Part shown: in pieces, positions 19,154-24,597 of the stretch
Position numbering within the stretch: the first letter of the stretch is position 1
How the letters are laid out: every line of letters begins with the position of its first letter
Assembly: GCA_036495425.1 (NCBI GenBank)
Contig: DASXMW010000121.1
Location: forward strand, 1 to 24,597
Length of the DNA stretch: 24,597 nt
Direction of reading: 5' to 3'
Origin: Bog-532 sp036495425
GTDB lineage: Bacteria; Actinomycetota; Actinomycetes; Streptosporangiales; Streptosporangiaceae
The notes under the pieces: model-generated
What the model saw: only the letters and a program-made list of their open reading frames with translations
Told to the model about the DNA's origin: nothing
Database searches by the model: none
Translations under genes and position numbers: made by a program

Positions 19154-21928
19154 CTAGGTGATGCCCTGGCCGAAGCCGGGTGCGGCCGCCATCAGGCCGA
19201 TCCGGGTCCGCACGCCCATCTTCCGCATCAGGCTTTCCACGTGTTTTTCGACCGTGCGCGGGGACAGGTTCAGCCGCGCGGCGATCTCCTTGTTGGCCAG
19301 CCCCTCGATGACCCGGCGGAGCACGTCCGCCTCGCGGGCGGTGACCCCGGCCCCGGCCCAGGGATTGGGCTGTGACTCCTTGAGCAGCTCGCGGCAGCGT
19401 TCGGCCAGCTGGGGCAGGCCGCGGTGGTCGAAGCCGGCCACCCCTTCGGCCAGCCAGCGGACCGGGTCACCCCAGCCGGCCGCCAGGGCGGCCGGGGCCG
19501 CGCAGAACCGGGCCAGCTCGGCCCAGCCCGCGCAGTTGGTGAAGCCGGCGTCGCTGACTGCGGCCTGCTCGGTGGCTTCCTGCCGCTGGCCGTCCCGCCC
19601 GGCCAGGATGGCTTCCGCGTAGGCGATCAGGCTCCGGTTCATCCGGATGGCGTCGACGCCCAGCTGCCGCGCCTCCTTGACCGCCCGCGCCGCCCGGCTG
19701 TCCCGCAGCGCGGCCAGCAGCAGCGGCCACAGCGCCCGCAGTCCGGCCGGTTCGGTGTGCGGGAGCCGGGCCAGGATCTCCATGCCCCGGCTGAAGGGGT
19801 CCACGGCCGCCGCGCTGTCGCCCCCGAGGAGCCGCACCGCGCCCCGGGCCGCCCAGCAGATGCCTTCGACCACCCGGTCGTCCGGATCGGCCGCGACGGC
19901 CTGGGCGGCGTAATCCTCCATGGCCTCGGCGTCGGCCCGCATGCTGGCGCTGCCGGCCAGCACGGTCAGCGCCTTGGCCCGGATCTGGTGCAGGCCGAGC
20001 CGCTGGGCCAGGGCCACGGCGTCCCGGGCGTGCCCGTCACACGTGTCCAGTTCCCAGCGGCAGGTGAAGGCCGCGGCCAGCTGGAGATCGAGGACGGCCA
20101 GCGTGATCAGGGCCCCCATGTCCTCGGCGGCCTGGCGGGCCTCGGACAGCCGCTCGGTCCCGGCATGGTCGAACATGTCGATGGTGCCGAGCTCGTGCAG
20201 GGCCCGCAGCCGCCACAACGGCAGGCCTGCGGTCTCCGCCGTGACCAGCGCGCGCTCGAACGCGGCCCGGGCCGTGCCGAGATCGCGGAGCCGGTGACCG
20301 CGGCCTATCAGCTCGAGGGCGTGGCAGCGGATCTCGGCGGCGACCCCCTCGGCGGCCAGCACCTTCTCGGCCAGCAGCCGGGCCTCATCCAGCTCGCCGC
20401 CCGCGAAGGTGACCTCGGCGTCGAGGACCCCCATGCGGGCCGCGGTGTCGGCCGACGGCCCGTTCCCGGCCAGGTCCCGGGCCGCGCTGAGGTGGTGCCG
20501 GGCCATCTGCCACCGTGACGCGGCCACCGCGGCCTGGCTGAGCCGGAGGTGAACCTCGGTCCGCAGGTCGGTGGTGTCGTTCCCGAGCCGGGTGATGAGC
20601 TGGCCGCCCGCCGCCGCGGCCTCCTCGACCCGGCCGGCCAGGGCCAGCGCCTCGATCAGCCGAAGTTCCGCCTGGTCCCGCTCGGAGGTGCCTTCGAGCA
20701 GGTCAGCGGCCCGGCGCAACGTGCCGATGGCGGTGGCCAGTGCCCCCCAGGTCAGCGCCAGGCGGCCGGACTCGCCCAGCAGCAGGCCGGCCCGGCGGCG
20801 GTTCCCGGCCCGGCTGGCCAGCTCGGCGGCCAGCTCACGCAGGTCGCCGTCCAGGCGGGGGTGCGCGCTGTCGAGCGCGCGCAGCGCCGCCGCGGCCAGG
20901 ACTCGCTGGCGGGGCGGCAGCATGGTGTCGAGCACGGCGTCGCGGGTCAGCGCGTGCCGGAACCAGAACGCCTCGTCATCCGCGCTGACCAGCAGCTGCT
21001 CGACCGCCAGCTCGAGCGTCTCCGCCACCAGGGCCGCGTCCTGGCCGGTCACGGCGGGCAGCAGTTCCCAGTCGAAGTGACGGCCGAGGATGGCGGCGGC
21101 CTCGATGACCGATCGCTGGGGGCCGCCGAACCCGGCCAGGCGCTCGCGGATCGTCCCCGCGAACGACTCCGGCAGCCCGGGCGAGACCAGCAGGTCTTCC
21201 ACCAGCAGCGGCACGCCCTCGGCCGAGGTCTGCACCCGCCGCAGCAGCTCGGGGGCCGCTTCCGGCATGCAGGCCTGGGCCATGCGCAGCATGTCGTCGT
21301 CGCTGAGCCGGTCCAGGGCCAGGTGCAGGACACCGGGCCGGCCGCGCTGCCGCCGGGCCACCTCCAGCGCGGCCGACGGCCGGTCCACGCGCAGGGTGAG
21401 CACGCACAGCAGCGACTCGCCGTCGAGGTGCTCGCCGAGGTACTCCAGCAGGGCCACGGTGTCCGGGTCGGCCCAGTGCAGGTCTTCCAGCAGCAGCACC
21501 AGGCCCTGCGGGGCCAGCCGCCGGAGCAGCTGGATCAGGGCCTCGCCGCGGATCGCGGGCGAGATCTCCCCGCTGGCCGGGGCCGGGCCCGCCATGCCCG
21601 GCAGCAGCGCGCTGAGCGCGGGCCGCCACGGCTCCATCGTGGTGTCCGCGGGAATGGCCTGGTCCCGTAGCAGCTGCATGAGCGCGTCGGTCAGCGGCCG
21701 GTAGGGCGCGGTCGCGGACTGGGGCACGGCCCGGCCGGTCACGACCCGGACGCCGCGGGCGCGGGCCCGGCTGGCCGTCTCCAGCGCTAGCCGCGACTTG
21801 CCGATCCCCGGCTCCCCGGTGATCACCACGCAGCCGCCATGGCCTGCCATGGCGGCCGCCAGCGCCGCGTCGACGGCCGCCAGTTCGGTGTCCCGGCCGA
21901 TCATGACCGGGCACAAAACCTGCGCCAT
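19154..21928 (-). CDS. LAL-family (large ATP-binding LuxR) transcriptional regulator
   Basis: This 924-residue protein has an N-terminal AAA/STAND ATPase with Walker A GEPGIGKS (38-45) and Walker B LVLLLEDLHWADPD (from about 143). A long Ala/Leu/Arg-rich TPR-like helical middle (about 350-850) follows, with a C-terminal LuxR/GerE helix-turn-helix (about 860-915: TAREADVLRRVIEGLANKEIAARLNLSPRTVEKHV, shown in part). LAL regulators use ATP and an unknown ligand to activate target operons, often for carbohydrate use or secondary metabolism. ATG 21928 has no clear Shine-Dalgarno; CAGAAT 6 bases before it could be a leaderless -10. It lies 36 bases after the DUF5995 stop and converges on the glucanase operon, a plausible target. 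The length is normal. Confidence 0.92.
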   Translation of the reverse strand: MAQVLCPVMIGRDTELAAVDAALAAAMAGHGGCVVITGEPGIGKSRLALETASRARARGVRVVTGRAVPQSATAPYRPLTDALMQLLRDQAIPADTTMEPWRPALSALLPGMAGPAPASGEISPAIRGEALIQLLRRLAPQGLVLLLEDLHWADPDTVALLEYLGEHLDGESLLCVLTLRVDRPSAALEVARRQRGRPGVLHLALDRLSDDDMLRMAQACMPEAAPELLRRVQTSAEGVPLLVEDLLVSPGLPESFAGTIRERLAGFGGPQRSVIEAAAILGRHFDWELLPAVTGQDAALVAETLELAVEQLLVSADDEAFWFRHALTRDAVLDTMLPPRQRVLAAAALRALDSAHPRLDGDLRELAAELASRAGNRRRAGLLLGESGRLALTWGALATAIGTLRRAADLLEGTSERDQAELRLIEALALAGRVEEAAAAGGQLITRLGNDTTDLRTEVHLRLSQAAVAASRWQMARHHLSAARDLAGNGPSADTAARMGVLDAEVTFAGGELDEARLLAEKVLAAEGVAAEIRCHALELIGRGHRLRDLGTARAAFERALVTAETAGLPLWRLRALHELGTIDMFDHAGTERLSEARQAAEDMGALITLAVLDLQLAAAFTCRWELDTCDGHARDAVALAQRLGLHQIRAKALTVLAGSASMRADAEAMEDYAAQAVAADPDDRVVEGICWAARGAVRLLGGDSAAAVDPFSRGMEILARLPHTEPAGLRALWPLLLAALRDSRAARAVKEARQLGVDAIRMNRSLIAYAEAILAGRDGQRQEATEQAAVSDAGFTNCAGWAELARFCAAPAALAAGWGDPVRWLAEGVAGFDHRGLPQLAERCRELLKESQPNPWAGAGVTAREADVLRRVIEGLANKEIAARLNLSPRTVEKHVESLMRKMGVRTRIGLMAAAPGFGQGIT

Positions 21929-21964
21929 CGGGCTATTCTGTCAGTTCTTCCGGCAATTGCTTCA

Positions 21965-22669
21965 TCACACCGCCACCAGCAGCATCCGGCCCGCGAGCTC
22001 GGTCGTCTTGGTCAGGCTGTCCAGGAACAGGTCGCGCGCGAGCCGGTCCTGGCCCACCACCCACAGCAGCTGGGCGTTGGTCCAGGCCAGGTCGCGGGCG
22101 CAGTTGATCCCCCAGTTGCAGACGAAGTTCGCCACCGCACCCAGCCGCTGGTCAGCGTCCCGCTCACACTTGTCTTCGAACGACCGCCGGATCGCCTCCT
22201 CGGCCGCGTCGAGCAACTCGTCGACCTTCTCGTAGTCGGCGTGATGCGGATCCGCGTCCGGCGCGGTGGCCAGGTCGCGGCAGGTCTCGACCATGGCGAT
22301 CGGCAGGTCGTGGTTGATGTGCGCGTTCATCCCGGCCAGCGCGAACTGGATCTCCTCGATCCCCGGGACGGCCCGCCGCTCGAACAGCGGCCGCCACGCC
22401 CCCGGCACCGCCTCCAGGTCGCCGGACCGGTCCACCGCGTCGAAGTACAGGTTCGCGAAGTTGACGTCCAGCCGGGTCATGAACGTCCGGTCCTGGTAAA
22501 AGCCGTTGTCGAGGTCGGCGTTGACCTTGCTCGTCACGTCCAGGTACATCCGGTTGAAGCACGCCACCCCGTCGGTCCCGGGCAGCGCCGACTCAATGTC
22601 CTGCATGCGCTTGATCGCCTCATCCACCGTCGTCACCGGCGCGGGCGGAACAGGCGAGACCACCGACAT
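21965..22669 (-). CDS. DUF5995 family protein
   Basis: This 234-residue, probably cytoplasmic, mostly helical protein matches the DUF5995 pattern: GVACFNRMYLDVT (34-46), FMTRLDVNFANLYFDAV (63-79), AWRPLFE (91-97) and the family hallmark GMNAHINHDLP (113-123), whose two histidines and adjacent Asn/Asp suggest a buried metal or catalytic site. No function is established. ATG 22669 is chosen because the preceding TATAGT lies exactly 7 bases before it, a leaderless arrangement, and because upstream residues do not look family-like. It lies just ahead of the LuxR gene and could be co-transcribed with it. No signal peptide or membrane segment is seen. Confidence 0.78.
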   Translation of the reverse strand: MSVVSPVPPAPVTTVDEAIKRMQDIESALPGTDGVACFNRMYLDVTSKVNADLDNGFYQDRTFMTRLDVNFANLYFDAVDRSGDLEAVPGAWRPLFERRAVPGIEEIQFALAGMNAHINHDLPIAMVETCRDLATAPDADPHHADYEKVDELLDAAEEAIRRSFEDKCERDADQRLGAVANFVCNWGINCARDLAWTNAQLLWVVGQDRLARDLFLDSLTKTTELAGRMLLVAV

Positions 22670-22676
22670 GCCAGTC

Positions 22677-22682
22677 ACTATA
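22677..22682 (-). promoter_or_regulatory. Candidate -10 box of a leaderless DUF5995 transcript
   Basis: On the minus strand TATAGT (5 of 6 to TATAAT) is followed by 7 bases and then the ATG at 22669. That is the spacing expected when transcription starts on the start codon. No good -35 box is seen at 17-18 bases, and no Shine-Dalgarno precedes the ATG. Confidence 0.5.
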
Positions 22683-22734
22683 CGAATGGACACCAGACCA
22701 GGGAGGCTCATGTGAGACATCCCGGCCCCTTCAT

Positions 22735-22778
22735 CCCCGGCTTTCCCTTTTGTATCGAAGGTCTGCTCCCCGGGTCCC
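22735..22778. repeat. Imperfect direct repeat, copy B
   Basis: This is the partner of 19029-19071 in the same orientation. It lies in the 189-base divergent gap between DUF5995 and the sigma factor, about 65 bases upstream of the DUF5995 ATG. The best block is ATCGAAGGTCTGCTCCCCGG at 22754-22773, continuing GTCCC. Confidence 0.7.
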
Positions 22779-22858
22779 CGCCCCCGTGACGGCTCCGGGT
22801 TCCAGGAGGTTTTCAGCTCAGAGGTATGCAGATCGGCGGCTGTCGGAGTTAAAGGGTT

Positions 22859-23353
22859 GTGAGTAACGAGCAGACGGAGTTCGCGGAGTTCTTCCGGGCC
22901 AGCTGGGAGCCCTGCCTGCGGGCCGTGGTCGCTGTCGTCGGCAGCGCCCAGCTGGCCGAAGACCAGGTGGCGGAAGCGTTTGCCAGAGCCTGGGTGTCGT
23001 GGCGGAAGGTCCGGCGTCATCCAGCTCCCCAGGCATGGGTGGTGCGCACCGCGCTTAACAGCGGGGCGTCGTGGTGGCGGCGCCGCCGCCGCGAACTGCC
23101 CCTGGCTGACCACGACGTGACCGCTCCCGGCGACCTTGGCGGTGGCCTTGATGCCACCGTCCTCACCGCGATATGGCGGCTGACTCCCCGGCAGCGTGAG
23201 GTGATCGCGCTGCGGATCTTCCTTGATCTGGACACCGCCACCATCGCCAGCCAGCTGGGGATCGAGGCGGGAACGGTCCGGATGCACCTGTCCCGCGGCA
23301 TAGCGGCCCTGCGCCACGAGCTCACCCCGACCAAGACCATGGAGGCCGAATAA
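22859..23353 (+). CDS. ECF RNA polymerase sigma factor (SigE-like, sigma-70 family)
   Basis: This 164-residue protein has a region 2 segment (FFRASWEPCLRAVVAVVGSAQLAEDQVAEAFARAWVSW, shown in part) and a region 4 helix-turn-helix (LTPRQREVIALRIFLDLDTATIASQLGIEAGTVRMHLSRGIAALRHEL, shown in part) with no region 1 or 3, the ECF architecture. It directs RNA polymerase to a dedicated promoter set. GTG 22859 is preceded by AAAGGG close by and GGAG further upstream. The stop overlaps the next ATG (TAATG), so it is translationally coupled to a membrane protein that may hold it inactive. No auto-regulatory promoter could be assigned with confidence. Confidence 0.9.
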   Translation: MSNEQTEFAEFFRASWEPCLRAVVAVVGSAQLAEDQVAEAFARAWVSWRKVRRHPAPQAWVVRTALNSGASWWRRRRRELPLADHDVTAPGDLGGGLDATVLTAIWRLTPRQREVIALRIFLDLDTATIASQLGIEAGTVRMHLSRGIAALRHELTPTKTMEAE

Positions 23354-24069
23354 TGAACGTCCACGATGAAATGAGCGACAACGAGGTGCTCCGGGCCGCG
23401 GCCCAGTCCCTGTCCGCCATACCCGTGGCCAGCCCCCCGGATGTGGAGACGATCACGGCCAGAGGCCGCGCCCGCCGAGCCCGCCGGCTCTCCACAGTCG
23501 CGGGCCTGTCAGTGGCCGGCGTGGCCGCCGCTACCGCAATGGCCCTCGGTGTGGGTGGCGCGTTGAGCTCGGCCCCGAAGCTCGGCACGATCCGAACCGC
23601 GGCGTTCACCCTCAGCCACAACCAGAACGGCACCGACACGCTGACCCTCCGCCCGGGCGAGCTGTTTGACCCCGCCCAGCTGCAAAGCGCCCTGGCCCAA
23701 TACGGCATCCGGGCGAAGGTCACCTCCGGCCGCTACTGCACCTCAGATCCCGAGCCGGCTGGCTTCTCACAGGTCGTGTCCCTGCCTGGGCCAGGTACCC
23801 GGCCGGAGGGATCAGGTGAGCAACCGACCATCACGATCGACCCCTCCGCCATGCCAGACGGCACGGAACTCAGCTTCGGCAACTTCCAGATCACCACGGG
23901 CGAGTTCGCGGGCGAGCTGCAGGCAGACATGGACCTCATCGACACCGGCTCCTATACCTGCACCAGCACCGCACCCACTCTCGGACCCGACACCCCGGGC
24001 TTCGGGGCGCTCTACGGCGGCCACAGCAAGACGGGCCACTCCGCCCAGCTTGCGCCGCGGTCCAGCTAG
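23353..24069 (+). CDS. Single-pass membrane protein, putative sigma-factor partner (hypothetical)
   Basis: This 238-residue protein has a short cytoplasmic N-terminus (1-45) ending in GRARRARR, one membrane helix (about 47-70) and an extracytoplasmic C-terminal domain of ~165 residues with two cysteines (RYCTSDPEP and SYTCTST) that could form a disulfide. The HxxxCxxC motif of zinc-binding anti-sigma factors is absent, and the 45-residue tail is short for a classical anti-sigma domain. Pairing with the sigma factor rests on the 1-base overlap (ATG within TAATG) and GGAGG inside the sigma gene just ahead of it. A sensor or anti-sigma role is therefore an inference. No family was recognised. 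Confidence 0.75.
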   Translation: MNVHDEMSDNEVLRAAAQSLSAIPVASPPDVETITARGRARRARRLSTVAGLSVAGVAAATAMALGVGGALSSAPKLGTIRTAAFTLSHNQNGTDTLTLRPGELFDPAQLQSALAQYGIRAKVTSGRYCTSDPEPAGFSQVVSLPGPGTRPEGSGEQPTITIDPSAMPDGTELSFGNFQITTGEFAGELQADMDLIDTGSYTCTSTAPTLGPDTPGFGALYGGHSKTGHSAQLAPRSS

Positions 24070-24084
24070 CCGCGGGACGTCCGC

Positions 24085-24597
24085 CTATGCGATCCCCGCC
24101 TCCCGCGCCGCCCGCGAGTAGATCGGCTCCGCCCCGTCCTCCATCCACAGCTGCTCGGCCAGTTCCCGGACGGGGACGACCTTGCGGAACGGAATCTCGA
24201 ACTCCGGTGCCCACGGCCGCAGCCTGACCTCCGCCCGCCAGATCGACCGCACCAGCACCCGCCCCGCTTCGGCCCCGCTGAGACACCGCGACTTCACAAA
24301 CCCCAGCAACCGCGCCTCAGCCACGGTCGCGCACGCCTCTTCCAGCACCTCCCGCCGGAGCGTGTCCTCCCACGACTCACCGGCCTCGGGGCGCCCACCC
24401 GGCCACCCCCAGCGGGCCCCGTCCGTGCTGATGAGCACCACCTCGCCGCCGGCCGCCACGCAGAAGGCATTCGCCCCGTGCGGTAGCCCCGGTGGCACCG
24501 CACCCGGCGGATGCCAGGCCATCCTCCAGTCACCCCCGTTGCTGGGGACCGCCGTCTCCTCGAAGTCGGCCGCCGTCCGGCCGAGCGTGGTGATGTC
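24085..24597 (-). CDS. Nudix hydrolase, partial (N-terminus outside window)
   Basis: The Nudix box is visible as GRPEAGESWEDTLRREVLEE followed by ACATV. It follows GX5EX7REUXEE, but the next conserved Gly is Cys and the closing hydrophobic residue is Ala. The fold context (ANAFCVAAGGEVVLIST...WGWPGG and WRAEVRLRPWAPEFEI) fits a pyrophosphohydrolase. ATG 24522 would give 145 residues, but GGAGG abuts it without spacing and the frame stays open with protein-like sequence (TTLGRTAADFEETAVPSNGG) to the edge, so the true start is probably outside. Nudix enzymes hydrolyse nucleoside diphosphates linked to other groups; the substrate is unknown. It converges on the sigma-partner gene with a 15-base gap. 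Confidence 0.85.
   Translation of the reverse strand, partial: DITTLGRTAADFEETAVPSNGGDWRMAWHPPGAVPPGLPHGANAFCVAAGGEVVLISTDGARWGWPGGRPEAGESWEDTLRREVLEEACATVAEARLLGFVKSRCLSGAEAGRVLVRSIWRAEVRLRPWAPEFEIPFRKVVPVRELAEQLWMEDGAEPIYSRAAREAGIA

Noticed and set aside
1..24597. CRISPR array, tRNA, rRNA, transposase or phage genes
   Set aside because: No regularly spaced repeats, tRNA-like cloverleaf or recombinase/transposase motifs were recognised on either strand by eye. A tRNAscan/Infernal run would settle small RNAs.

Overview
The window is very GC-rich, uses many GTG start codons, and carries actinobacterial hallmarks: a RodZ-like HTH/membrane protein, a CUT1 sugar ABC transporter without its own ATPase, a large ATP-binding LuxR regulator, DUF5995, and an ECF sigma factor with a membrane partner. 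It looks like chromosomal DNA of a soil-type filamentous actinomycete. The genus cannot be fixed from sequence alone. No rRNA, tRNA, CRISPR array, transposase or phage gene was seen.

Positions 1-11575 form one leftward (minus strand) catabolic region. In transcription order it encodes a D-2-hydroxyacid dehydrogenase, an SMP-30 lactonase, a lipoprotein sugar-binding protein with two CUT1 permeases, a fumarylacetoacetate-hydrolase-fold enzyme, an SDR dehydrogenase, a free-standing lipoyl domain, ThDP-dependent E1 alpha and beta subunits, a ribulose-phosphate-3-epimerase-family protein and two zinc alcohol dehydrogenases (the last cut by the window edge). Most junctions from the FAH gene onward are 4-base stop/start overlaps, so this is a tightly coupled operon. 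Three AT-rich gaps, upstream of the three likely transcription units, share a heptad-spaced GTCAAC motif that overlaps TTGACA -35 boxes and is the likely operator of a common regulator. Lactonase, SDR and FAH together fit a non-phosphorylative sugar or sugar-acid route. The E1/lipoyl set with no E2 core and no E3 is the most unusual part.

Positions 11900-14040 (plus strand) hold a RodZ-like membrane protein and a serine D-Ala-D-Ala carboxypeptidase homologue with altered active-site motifs, a cell-envelope pair. It converges on a cupin/DUF1059-like gene (minus) across a long hairpin.

Positions 14988-19028 (plus) hold a secreted GH3 beta-glucosidase followed 3 bases later by a secreted PF10091/GH144-type glucanase. 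This pair plausibly degrades beta-1,2-glucan. A strong hairpin separates it from a leftward block of a LAL-type LuxR regulator and a DUF5995 protein, which is bracketed by two imperfect direct repeats of about 44 bp. The right end holds an ECF sigma factor overlapping a single-pass membrane partner, and a Nudix hydrolase that runs off the edge.
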